NCBI RefSeq assembly: GCF_024166365.1
Contig: NC_064830.1
Location: 90,636,968-90,700,967, forward strand
Source of the DNA: Elephas maximus indicus
Lineage: Eukaryota; Chordata; Mammalia; Proboscidea; Elephantidae
Length of the DNA: 64,000 bases
Direction: 5' to 3'
The position numbers and the translations under genes were made by a program. Shown one piece after another: positions 40,184-51,498 of the stretch. The notes below the pieces were generated by a model that was not told the DNA's origin, did not search any database, and was given only the letters and a program-made list of their open reading frames with translations. Position 1 is the first letter of the stretch; each line of letters opens with the position of its first letter.

Positions 40184-40730
40184 AGATAGTTCTTAAAAGA
40201 GCATAAATCTCAAGGCAGACATTTTTTACCAGTTAAGATACACTGTTGCTTGGTTTTAAGAAGACTCCTGGAGATATTTTTGTGTAAGGTTTAAAGATTA
40301 TCTCAGGGTAATATTTTCAGGAATTTATCCAGCCTCCATGGCTCCATAAAGTCTGGAGTCCATGAGAATCTGAAGTTCTGTTCTGCATTTCCCCCTTTTA
40401 ATCAGGATTCTTCTATAGAATACTTGATCAAAATGTTCAGTAACAGTAGCCGGGCACCGTTCAGTTCTGGTCTCATGGCAAAGAGGCAGTTGCTCATGGA
40501 GGCAATTAGCCATGCATTCCATATCCTCCCCCTATTCCTGACTCTCCTTTTCCCTCTGTTGACCAGGAGAATAGGGAACAATTGTCATGACTTTAATGGT
40601 AGCTTGCAAGTTTTTAAGACCCCAGGCACTATGCTACAAACTAAGAGGTAGAACAGAAGCACTAAATATGTTATTAAGCCGACTAGCTGGAAAGTCCCGT
40701 GAAACCATGACCCTAAACTTCCAAGAATGG
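40184..40730 (-). repeat. Unidentified repeat family, copy 2
   Basis: Directly follows copy 1 in the same orientation, starting at 'atagttcttaaaagagcata' (matching copy 1 from about 39560). The first 210 bp of the unit are absent. Confidence 0.75.
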
Positions 40731-40799
40731 TTCCTTTTTTTTTTTTTGAGAGGGCATGTCATGACCAGACACTAGCTAAATCAGGACTGAATAGGTCTT

Positions 40800-41768
40800 T
40801 TTTTTTTTTTTCTATTGTACTTCAGATGAAGGTTTACAGAACACACTAGTTTCTCATTAAACAGTACACATATTGTTTTATGACATTGGTTAACAACCCC
40901 ATGACATGTCAACACTCTCCCTTCTCTGTCTTGGTTTCCCTACTACCAGCTTTCATGTCGCCTCCTGCCTTCTAGTCCTTGCCCCAGGGCTGGTGTGCCC
41001 CTTTAGTCTCCTTTTGTTTTATGGGCCTGTCCAATCTTTGGCTGAAGGATGAACCTCAGGAGTGACTTCATTACTGAACTCACAGGATGTCTGGAGGCCA
41101 TGCTGTCAAGGTTTCTCCAGTCTCTGTCAAGCCAGCAAGCCTGGTCTTTCTTTTTGAGTTAGAATTTTGTTCTACATTTTTCTCCAGCTCTGTCTGGGAC
41201 CCTCTATTTTGATCCCTGTCAGAGCAGTCAGTGGTGGTAGCCGGGCACCATCTAGCTGTACTGAACTCAGTCTGGTGGAGACTGTGGCGATGTGGTCCAT
41301 TAGTTCTTTGGACTAATCTTTTCCTTATATCTTTAGTTTTCTTCATTCTTCCTTGCTCCTGAAGGGGAGAGACCAGTGGAGTATCCTAGATGGCCACTCA
41401 CAGGCTTCTAAGACCCCAGACACTACTCACCAAAGTAGAATATAGAACATTTTCTTTATAAACTGTGTTATGCCAATTGAGCTAGATGTTCCCCGAGACC
41501 ACGGCCCCCACAGCCCTCAGCCCAGCAATTCGGTTCCTCAGGGAGTTTGGATATAACTATAGAGTGTCCATGACCTTGTCTTGTACAAGTTGCACTGTCT
41601 TCCCCAGTATTGTGTGCTGTCTTACCCTTCACCAAAGTTACCACTTATCTGTTGTCTATTTAGTCTTTTTCCATCCCCCACCCCTCTCCTCCCTTGTAAC
41701 CATCAAAGATTGTTTCTTTTTGTGTGTAAACCTCTACATGAGTTTTTACAGTAGTGGTCTCGTACAAT
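40800..41768 (-). mobile_element. 5'-truncated L1 3' UTR with 16-bp target duplication
   Basis: L1 3' end starting 'tctattgtacttcagatgaa'. Flanks ggactgaataggtctt (40784-40799) and ggactgagtaagtctt (41769-41784) match at 14 of 16. Confidence 0.92.
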
Positions 41769-41784
41769 GGACTGAGTAAGTCTT

Positions 41785-42550
41785 ATCCTTAAGGCCTATA
41801 CAATTCTCTTTAAATCCTTCACAGCTGATGGTGAGGTGGCCGTTATCGTTCCCATTTTGCAGACTGACAATCCAGGCTACATTAACCTGCCCAAGGTTGT
41901 ACATACTTCCTGTAACTTGGGCTCCAGCTCTGCTTGACCTGCTCACCTCCTGGGGCTGCCTCTGAAGACGGGAACTGAGGGAAGTACCACGGAACCTTTA
42001 AAGAAAGGGATATGAGTGTCACCTTCAAGGGAAACCCATAACTCCATAAGTCCTGTCACCAACACTTCGAACTCAACCCCCCACTCAGATCACCTCTCTT
42101 CTACTATTCTTCGTCTCCTCTCTCTGTTTCCCCAGTGACCAGTCTTGTCCTCCCCTTTTTGCCTAAATCACTTGCCAGTCATGGGAGTTTGAGCAGCGAC
42201 AACGCTTCAGCTCTCTCAGGGGTTTTTTGAGGCTCAAATGAGTGGGCTGAAGTAAATGAGCCAGCCTTAACAGCCTCAAGTTGCTTCTTTCTCTTCCCTT
42301 GGCTAGTTGCCCAGTAGGTTCCTCGACCACCAGGTGGCACTAGGCACGCGTTCATTGTGTTCCCTAAGGTCTCTCTAAGTTCTTCTGCTTGTTTCCTGCA
42401 GCATTTTACTCAAGCGAAACAGATCCTTTATTTTATTTTTCCCAAATTTGGCCCAATTCAAGTTAGTTTGCCTCCCAGAAAGGCTGATTCTTCCTCTTAG
42501 CCTGTTCCAAGGCTGCCTTCTGATTTATGCAACTACTGAGCAGGCCCTGG
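41785..42550. other. Intergenic, mostly unassigned
   Basis: A MIR-like piece at about 41820-41960; the rest is not recognised. Confidence 0.4.
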
Positions 42551-42650
42551 CAGTGGTGTCACTAGGGTTGGCATCACCCAGTGTGGTAACTCATGGTGTC
42601 ACACACCCCCCCATGGACTTTCTTCCATACCAGACCATACAGAATCCTTG

Positions 42651-45600
42651 TTGTTGTCATTCTTAGGTGCCGTTGAGCTGGTTCCTACTCATAGCAACCC
42701 TATGTACAACAGAACGAAACACTGCCCAGTCCTGGGCCATCCTCACAATCCTTGCTATGCTTGAGCCTGTTGTTGCAGCCCCTGTGTCAATCCATCTCAC
42801 CGAGGGTCTTCCTCTTTTTCGCTGACCCTCTATTTTACCAAGCATGATATCCTTCTCCAGGGATTGATCCCTCCTGATAACATGTCCAAACTATGTGAGT
42901 CTTGCCATCCTTACTTCTAAGGAGCATTCTGGTTGTACTTCCAAGACGGATTTGTTTGTTCTTTTGTCAGTCTTCACCAACACCACAATTCAAAGGTGTC
43001 GGTTCTTCTTTGGTCATCCTTATTCATCGTCCAGCTTTTGCATGCACGTGAGGCAATTGAAAACACCATGGCTTGGGTCAGGGGCACCTTATTCCTCAAG
43101 GTGACATCTCTGCTTTTCAGCACTTTAAAGAGGTCTTTTGCAGCCAATTTGCCCAGAACAACGCATCTTTTGATTTCTTGACTGCTGTTTCCATGGGGGT
43201 TGATTGTGTATCCAAGTAAAAGAAAATCCTTGACAACTTCAATCTTTTCTCCGTTTATGATGCTGCTTATTGGTCCAGTTGTAAGGATTTTTGTTTTCTT
43301 TACATTGAGGCATAATCCGTACTGAAGGCTGTGGTCTTTGATCTTCGTCAGTGAGTGCTTCAAGTCCTCTTCACTTTCAGCGAGCAAGGTTGTGTCATCT
43401 GCATAGCCAGGCTGTTAGTGAGTCTTCCTCCAATCTTGATGCCCCGTTCTTCTTCATATACTCCAGCTTCTTGAATTATTTGATCAGCATACAGATTGAA
43501 TAGGCATGGTGAATGGATACATCCCTGACGCACACCTTTCCTGACTTTAAGCCATGCTGTATCCCCTTGTTCTGTTCGAATGACTGCCTCTTGATCCATG
43601 TACAGATTCCTCATGAGCACGATTAAGTGTTCTGGAATTCCTATTCTTCGTAATGTTATCCATAATTTGTTATAATCCACACTGTCGAATGCCTTAACAT
43701 AGTCAATAAAACATAGGTAAACATCTTTCTGGTATTCTCTGTTTTCAGCCAGAATCCATCTCGCATCAGCAATGATATCCCTGGTTCCATGTCCTCTTCT
43801 AAATCCAGCTTGAATTTCTGTCAGTTCCCTGCCAATGTACTGCTGCAACCGCTTTTGAATGATTTTCAGGAAAATTTTGCTTGCTTGTGATATCATGATA
43901 TTGTTTGATAATTTCTGCGTTCGGTTGGATTACCTTTCTTGGGAATAGGCATAAATATGGATCTCTTCTGGTCAGTTTGCCAGGTAGGTGTCTTTGAAAT
44001 TTCTTGGCATAGACAAGTGAGCACTTCTTATGCTGCATCTGTTTGTTGAAATACCTCAGTTGATAGTCTGTCAATTTTCAGAGCCTTGTTTTTCCCCAGT
44101 GCCTTCAGTGCAGCTTGGACTTCTTCAGTAGCATTGATTCCTGATCATATGTTACCTCCTGAAATGGCTGAATGGCAACCAATTCTTTTTTGGTATAGTG
44201 ACTCTGTGTTCCTTCCATCTTCTTTTGATGCTGCCTGTATCACTTAATATTTTCCCCATAGAATCCTTCAATATTGCAACTCGAGGCTTGATTTTTTTCT
44301 TCAGTCCTTTCAGCTTGAGAAATGCTGAGCGTGTTCTTCCCTTTCGGTTTTCTATCTCCAGGTCTTTGCACATGTCATCATAATACTTTGTCTCCTCAAG
44401 CCGCCCTTTGAAATCTTCTGTTCAGCCCTTTTACTTCATCATTTTTTCCTTTTGCTTTAGCTACGTTCAAGAGCAAGTTTCAGAGTCTCTTTTGACATCC
44501 ATTCAGGTTTTTTTTTTTCTTTCCTGTTTTTTTAATGGCCTCTTGCTTTCTTCATGTATGATGTCATTGATGTCATTCCACAACTCATCTAGTTCTTGGT
44601 CTTTAGTGTTCAATGCTTCAAATCAATTCTTGAGTTGGTGTCTAAATTCAAGCAGGATAGACTCAAGGTTGTACTTTGGCTCTCATGGACTTGTTCTAAC
44701 TTTCTTCAGTTTCAACTTGAAATTGCAAAGGAGTAATTGATGGTCTGATTTGCAGTCAGCCCCTGGCCTTATTCTGACTGATGATATTGAGCTTTTCCAT
44801 CATCTCTTTCCACAGATGTAGTTGATTTGATTCCTGTGTATTCCATCTGATGAGGTCTTTGTGTATAGTTACAATTTATGTTGATGGAAAAGGTATTTGC
44901 AATGAAGAAGTTGTTGGTCTTGCAAAATTCTATCATGTGCTCTCCGGTATCATTTCTATCACCAAGGCCATATTTTCCATCAACAAATCTTTCTTCTTTG
45001 TTTCCAACTTTCAAATTCCAGTCACCAGTAATTATCAGTGCATCCTGATTACATGTTCAATCAATTTCAGACTGCAGAAGTTGGTAAAAATCTTCAATTT
45101 CTTCATTTTTGGCCCTAGTGGTTGTGTGTAAATGTGAACAATAGTCGTATTAACTGGTCTTCCTTGTAGGTGTGTGGATACCATCCTGTCACTGACCGCA
45201 TTGTACTTCAGGATAGATCTTGAAATGTTCTTTCAGAAGAAAAACGCAACACCATTCCTCTTCAAGTTGCCATTCCCGGCATAGTTGACCATATGATTGT
45301 CAGATTCAAAATGACCAGTACCAGTCCTTTTTAGTTCATTAATGCCTAGCATATCTATCTTTATGTGTTCCATTTCATTTCTGGCAAATTCCAATTTTCC
45401 TAGATTCATACTACATGCATTCCAGGTTCTTATTATTAATGGAAGTTTGCGACTGTTTCTTCTCATTTTAGGTCATGCCACATGAGCAAATGAAAATCCC
45501 AAAAGCTTGACTCCATCCACATCATTAAGGTCGACTCTACTTTGAGGCGGCAGCTCTTCCCCAGTTGTATTTTGAGTGTCTTCCAACCTGAGGGGCTCAT

Positions 45601-45840
45601 CTTCTGGCACTGTATCAGACAATGTTCCACTGCTATTCATAAGGTTTTCACCGGTTAATTCTTTCCAGAAGTAGACCGCTGGGTCCTTCTTCCTAGTCTG
45701 TCTTAGCTAACCTTGAAGCTCAACTGAAACCTGTCTGTCATGGGTGACCCTGCTGGTATTTGAATACTAGTGGCATAGCTTCCAGCACCACAGCAATGCG
45801 CAAGCCCCCACAGTAAGACAAACTGACAGATGCTTGAAGG
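42651..45840 (-). mobile_element. Near-complete RTE (BovB-like) LINE
   Basis: Minus-strand element of 3.2 kb. Its start carries an AP-endonuclease N terminus (45466-45233: 'RTWNACSMNLGKLEFARNEM', 'LGINELKRTGTGHF'). Its centre carries reverse transcriptase blocks (43896-43360: 'QAGFRRGHGTRDII', 'CFIDYVKAFDSVDYNKLW', 'GVRQGCIHSPCLFNLYAD'), and the final block follows in another frame (43387-42974). Stops and frameshifts separate the parts, so it is inactive. Flanks acagaatccttg (42639-42650) and acaggatcctta (45841-45852) are its target duplication. Confidence 0.93.
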
Positions 45841-45945
45841 ACAGGATCCTTAGTAATGTTTATTATCAATTTTAATATAGAATAATATATGATAAATATA
45901 CTTGTAAGTTGCTTAAATGTAATTTTTTCAGATTACATGAATACC

Positions 45946-46160
45946 CCCCCCCAAAAAAACCAAACCCACTACCATCAAGTGAGTTCCAACTCATAGACCC
46001 TATAGGACAGAGTAGAGCTGCCCCATAGATTCTCCAAGGCTGTAAATCTTTATGGAAGCAGACTGCCAAGTCTTTCCTGGTGGAGCCACTGGTTTTCGAA
46101 CCACCGACGTTTTGGTTAGCAGTCCGGCGCTTTAACCACTGCACCACCAGAGCTCCTAGT
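45946..46160 (-). repeat. AfroSINE-type SINE inside the hAT element
   Basis: Long form with the 'gcagactgccaagtctttcc' inner segment. Flanks acatgaatacc (45935-45945) and atatgagtacc (46161-46171). Confidence 0.88.
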
Positions 46161-46739
46161 ATATGAGTACCAACAACAAAATTGTTTTGTAAAAACCTTC
46201 TGCTTTGAATTACAACATTATTAATAACTGAGAGGAAGCCTTTTTAAAATTTTTTTCCTTCTTTTCTTTTAATATTACTTCATTCTAAAAAAAGTTTTGT
46301 TGATACAGGTTCACAAATACTAATTACCACAATGTTGTAGCTAAAACACTGGAAAATTTGACAAAATCAGCAACTATAGAAACATTGGCAGCAATGAAAA
46401 CAACAGGGAGTGCTTGTAGCGCTTGCAGAGGAACCCTCTTGATTCGAAGCGTCGTTGTAATTGAGTAATAATGACAACTCTGACTGGAGCACATTAGAAG
46501 GTTTGAAAAATAAGTTAGCATAAAATTTTAGCCTTGTAGGTGTATTGATACATGTAAGCTGGGCTTATGAAAAATGTTTTTGCTGTTAATATGGATAGTT
46601 TCATAAAAAATAATAAATTTCTGCAGAAACACTGCACAAATTTTTTTCAGACAGTTATTTTGGTGTCACCCCCCTTTGACAGTACCATCTGGCATGGTCC
46701 ACACCCTCTGCACCCCCTAGCGATGCCACTGGGCCCTGG

Positions 46740-49384
46740 GCTGATTGGGGCTGAACACTTGGTCCATTAACTTCAAATCTGTGTAGACTTCCTTCCACCC
46801 ACTGATCTGCCCACCATTCACTCATCCATCTGCCAGTCCATTCATCTGTCCATACACATACTCATCCGTCTCCCTACCAGCCATTCCTCCATACGCCCAA
46901 CAGATATGTAATGACCCCTGATTGTGTCTACTCCAGGCCTAATGCCCATCCTTCGAAAGACAAGGAGAAATGACACATGGTGTCTCCCCTCTGTAAACTA
47001 TCATCTAGAGAGTCTCACCTTTTATTTTTCATGAACGAAGACTGTTGAATCTCCCTCCTTGCCCTCAGCTTCTAACAACAACTGTAGCAATGAGAAGCAG
47101 CAAATGCTATTTCCCAGGTGTGTAACTGATCTGCAAAAATGACTGAGACTGGAAGTATTAGGTCTTCTGTACAACAAATTCCTCCATTTGGGCAACACTC
47201 TGTCATTCATGAACTTCATTCAGGCAACAAATGTTTACTGTGTGCCTCCTATGTGTCAGGCATTGTGCTGAGTGTTGCAGACAGGAAGGTTAGAAAGGCA
47301 CAGTCCTGATATTGAAGAAGCTTACAGTCTTTACCACAACACCTGGCAGTCACTTTTCCCCAAGCATCTCTTTCTGAGACTCACCAAAGTAGGGCCACTC
47401 ACTTCCTCCCTGGGGTCACTCTGCTGTCTAGTATAACTTCGAATTCGAATGCATCTGGAGTATTTTGTTTTCCTGTTTAGGGGGCCCTTTCCTGTTTATC
47501 TTGCTTCCCCCCAGTGGCCAGCCCAGAGCCTGGGTCATGTCAGCAGCTCATGTGTATGGGATGAATGGACTAGTGAACAAATGCTGCACAGGCAGCAGGT
47601 GGGGTAGAGAGGGGTAAGTAAAATTATCAGCAGTGTGGTTAAGACTCTGGCACCTCTAGACTCACACTGCCTGAGTTTGAATCCTGTCTCCACCTTGTAC
47701 TTGCTGAGTGATCTGAGGCAAGTGAAGCCACTTCTCTGTGCCTCAATTCTGCACCTATAAAATGGGGATAACAGCAGCCCCACTCCCAGGGCTGTTATGA
47801 GATTAAATGAGTTAATACATATAATTGCACTGTTTATATTATCACAGATCTTTTGTTTCATCATCCAGATGCTATTACAGTATCACTGCTCCTCCCTTCC
47901 ACGGCTCAAGCCTCCCAGTTATTGACTAAAACCCTCCAGTGCTTCTGTCATCCACCACACCAGCACTCCATGCCCAAGGCGTGCAGGGAATACCAGGCAC
48001 TTTCAGAGGGGAGCTTCTTGCTGAGCACCTCTGTGTGTGTTTCTACCATATAATTCTATTTTGAGAAAATTTTGAGGTTGAGTAGGGAAGTGTCCCTCAA
48101 AGACAAACAAATGAAACAGATTGCATGTAGCAAGAAAGCAGGGGGGTGGGGGGTGGACGTTAGGCCATATTCATTCAGATCCTGTGGGTCTGCATGGGGT
48201 GGAAACAGACCAAGAAACCCGAGGGCTTCTGCCCACCAGGTTTCTGTTCTCTTTCATTCTCAAAACACACACACACACAAAAACAACCCAAGACAAGACC
48301 CAAAGCTACTGAGTTTCACTCAGCTCAGGCAGTCAAACCTGAATTAAGTCAGCCGCTTCTGACCTGGTCCCTTCTCTTCAAGTATCTGCCAGAGGCAGCC
48401 CCTCCTGCTCACCCATCCTGCTGAAACCTTCAATCAGCACCTTTGGGCTCAGGGATGGTGCAGAGATTTATTGAGTCAGAAATGGCAGCAGTAGAACTGA
48501 CTGGCTGCTTGTCAAGCTCAGCCCCATACCCTCTCTTTGCCCTTGACTTCTTGTCACAGTTTGGGGGTGCCAGAAGGATAGAGCTAGGTTTGGCTAGTCA
48601 TGGCCCCACTGGGATTAAGAGATGGGTGACACATGTGTCTGTCGTTTCCTACTCATGTCATCCCCCTCAGCTGCCTTTGTGTTTGTTTTTTAATGTCACA
48701 GTTGTGATTCACTGAAATGGGGCTGTGGGTTGCAGACACCCTAAGGATTTGGCTAAAGCCTCACTGCCCTCATCTGTAAAATGGGTGAGTGGAATTATAT
48801 TATATTTTAATTATATTATACATTGTTACGATCCTGAGTTGTCCTTGCCAAAGATGGGATGTCTTACCTTGACCTTTCTCTGATTAGAATTTACCTTGAC
48901 TGGGCCTGAAGAATCATGGAAGTATGCTGGACAGCTTGAGAAAAGGGATGGGCTCTTATTCTTCCAGTCTTCCTGTCTCCTCCCTCATTGACCAAGGATG
49001 GAGCCTGAGTCTGAGGAAAGGGACCAACATAAAGGCCAAGGTTCCTGGTATCTCTGAAGGCCAGAGGACTCTCTGGCATTCACCCTTTTCTGTTAAAACA
49101 TTCCTGAGTCTCCCAGCCTTCTGGCCCACGTCATTTCTGGTCCATCTTTCATCCTCTGCAGAATCTGGGCCATCAGGCCACCTCTCCTTCCTCTTTATTG
49201 TTCTTTTTTTTTTTTTTGTCACCATTTCCTTCTTGGAATTCAACCCTCCACTCTTACACCCTGAAATTTTCCTCATCTCCAAGTATCCCAGGGCTCTTTC
49301 TCCAACCATATTGTTTCTGAAATCTCCTCATGGCTGCGCACCTCCAGATGAAGTTGCTGCCACATTCTTTGTCCTCTCCTCAGC
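46740..49384. other. Intergenic, scattered old repeats
   Basis: A MIR-like piece at 47215-47340 and a clear MIR at 47630-47850 (plus). A CA tract at 48266-48278. An AT tract near 48795-48825. No gene supported. Confidence 0.5.
47630..47850 (+). repeat. MIR
   Basis: 'gtggttaagactctggcacc', 'gcctgagtttgaatcctg' and 'ataaaatggggataacagc' run through the whole tRNA-like head and core. Confidence 0.9.
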
Positions 49385-50600
49385 CCACTCCAGGTGGCCT
49401 CTCCCACTACCATGGCACAGCTCACTCCACAGTCACCAATGGCCTCTGTTGCTAGATCTAGGGACTTCTCTGTTTTTTACCTCACTGACATCTGTGCAGC
49501 CCATGACATTGATCACACTCTTTTTCTCCAGGCTGCCTTCCCATGATGCCCTTCTCCCTCCTGGTCTTCCTTCGTGTCTTTGAGGACTCCTTTTCAGTCT
49601 TCAGCTTTGCTGCCAGTATTGGGATCCATCCTTGGGATCCGTCCCAGACTCGTCTTTCTCTTCCCTCTTTAAACTCTCACCAGAATCTCATCCAGAACTT
49701 CTGCTGAGGGTTCCAATAAGTCTCCAGTCCAGACTTTTCTCCTGAGATCCAAACTCACATACCCAACTGCCCCTGGGACATCTCCACTTGGAGGCGCCAG
49801 AGGCCGTCATACGCAACACAATAATCGTCAAAGCATAATAATGACAATAACCAATAACAAAATCTCTTACTTTGTGCCATACATTCTTCTAAGCATTTCA
49901 CGTTTACTCACTGAGCCTTCCTAGCAACACCAGGAGGTGGGTGCTTTTGTTATCACACCCATTTTACAGATGAGGAAACTGAAGCCTAGAGAGGTTGAAA
50001 GAGTCCAATCTCCTAAACACTATAGTCTGGTTCTTCTCAAAACCACTGTTGGCCTAACCTACCCTCTTCATCCTCCTCCACTACTCTCTAGCTCCAGGAC
50101 TATCACCCTGGTCCAGTCAGCCACCAGTCTTATTGATTCTACTCCCCATTAGCTCACCCTATAGGCCCCCATCACCTCTTTCCTGACTGATCTGTTTCTA
50201 GCTTGTTCCCAACTCAAGCATCCTGGCTTTCTAAAATGTAAATGTGGATGATCTCAACTCCCTGATAATTTTCCTCAATGTTTCCCTCTGGCATCAAGAT
50301 AAAATCAACATGCTTTAAGGGGATTTTCAAAGACCTGGGGCTCACTTCCCCTTCCCCTACTCCTTCATTGCTCAGACCTCATCTCTTGCCACTTTCCACC
50401 TCCCACTCTGCTTTCCATCACTAACCTTGCTACACAAACAGACTCTTCTGTGTCTTGCCTCATCTATATTTGGCTAACTTTTCAGAAGCCTGCTCCCTCG
50501 TAGTCTACTGACTTCAGTTGCCTTGAAGACTCAGCTCAAGTTTCATCTCCTCCAGGAAGCCACCGTGGAAACTCATACCTCCCCAGCCTGGATATTGGGC
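49385..50600 (+). mobile_element. L2 LINE remnant (end of ORF and 3' end)
   Basis: 'cccatgacattgatcacactc', 'aactgcccctgggacatctc' and 'ctcaagtttcatctcctcc' follow the L2 ORF2 end and 3' UTR. A MIR (about 49850-49990, minus) is inserted. Confidence 0.75.
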
Positions 50601-50757
50601 TTTTTGTAGTCTCTGAGCTTCTCCTCTCATAGCAGTGATCTTGCTTACACATATGCCTTCTCCACTTACTCCAGGGCTGAGACTTTGTGGCTTATGTTTT
50701 CTACCTCAAGTAGCAGAGGACTTGTACAATCAACCTCCAATTAGGCTTGTTGTATAA

Positions 50758-50927
50758 ATGACAGAGCCTTGGTGGTGCAGTGATTAAAACCCAGCTGCTA
50801 ACCAAAAAAGCTGGCAGTTCAAATCCACCAGCTGCTTCTTGGAAGCCCTGTGAGGCAGTTCTACTCTGTCCTCTAGGTTCACTATGAGTCAGAATCAACT
50901 TTATGACAATAGATTTTTTTTTTTTTT
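50758..50927 (+). repeat. AfroSINE-type SINE
   Basis: 'gagccttggtggtgcagtga' head to 'aatcaactttatgacaatag' tail with a T-run; about 0.7 kb before ITGAX exon 1. Confidence 0.9.
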
Positions 50928-51279
50928 GGTATAAATGATGAATAAATGAGTGAATGAATTAACAAGTATCCATTCTGTGCTCCTCCTAAGGACCGGGTGC
51001 CTGACTCCTCGACTCAGAGGCTTCCAGGTCAGAAGCAGAGCGCTCTCACTAGGGTCTCCATGAGGGTTCTGGCCCCATCCCAGTATCTGCCTCTTCCTCC
51101 TCCCCAGACTGACTAAAGTTTCAAGGTCAAGGGGAGCCTTCTGCCTGTACAAGGAGGAAATCTGGGAGAAAGGGAGCTGGGCAGAGGATTTGCATCCACC
51201 CAAGTTTAGAGTGACCAGCAAGAAAGGCAAACCAAGTCATCTCTGTTTAGAAAGACTCCCAAATTGGGAAGGTGTGGGC

Positions 51280-51467
51280 TGCCAGGCCCCCTTCTCTGCT
51301 CATTTTAATCACTTTCTCCGCCCTTAAACTCTGAGTTATGCTGACGACTTTCCTGCCTGCCTCTGGCCTCCTGACTGCCTCTCTGCTCACTTGCTTCCTC
51401 AATGTCTTGGTCCAGCTATTCTCCCAGTGGCCCTGGAGCTTGGAGCCCCATGCCTGACCTGCCAGTC
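51280..51467 (+). promoter_or_regulatory. ITGAX: ITGAX promoter-proximal region and 5' UTR (inferred)
   Basis: The sequence directly before the first coding exon is free of recognisable repeats from about 51230. No TATA box is seen, in line with TATA-less CD11 promoters. A CCGCCC box (51319-51324, Sp1-like) and pyrimidine-rich CTTTCCTG (51347-51354, PU.1-like on the opposite strand) are present. The transcription start is not defined by sequence. Confidence 0.4.
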
Positions 51468-51498
51468 ATGACCAGAATAGTTGTCCTTCTGCTGATGG
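51468..51498 (+). CDS. ITGAX: ITGAX exon 1 (start codon, signal peptide)
   Basis: ATG at 51468 opens [10 protein letters not shown]; donor gtaagt at 51499. It has G at -3 and lines up with the human start (MTR...). Another in-frame ATG at 51450 would add six residues (MPDLPV) but has C at -3. Confidence 0.85.

Larger units (their letters stand above)
42551..46731. mobile_element. hAT-type DNA transposon, split by RTE and SINE
   Basis: Ends CAGTGGTGTCACTAGGG (42551-42567) and, reversed, CAGTGGCATCGCTAGGG (46715-46731) agree at 14 of 17, all differences being transitions. The flanks are an exact 8-bp duplication, ggccctgg (42543-42550 and 46732-46739), the size made by hAT transposases. Without the RTE (42651-45852 with its duplication) and SINE (45946-46171) the element is about 750 bp. 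It is too short for a transposase and no transposase motif was seen, so it is non-autonomous. The family name is not known to me. Confidence 0.82.

Noticed and set aside
43360-43896. 178-codon open frame on the minus strand
   Set aside because: Reverse transcriptase part of the RTE LINE; transposon sequence, broken on both sides.
48924-49583. 219-codon open frame on the plus strand, the longest outside the exons apart from one that runs through an ITGAX exon
   Set aside because: Low-complexity Ser/Leu/Pro-rich reading through intergenic sequence and L2 remnant; no family likeness, no splice or start context.
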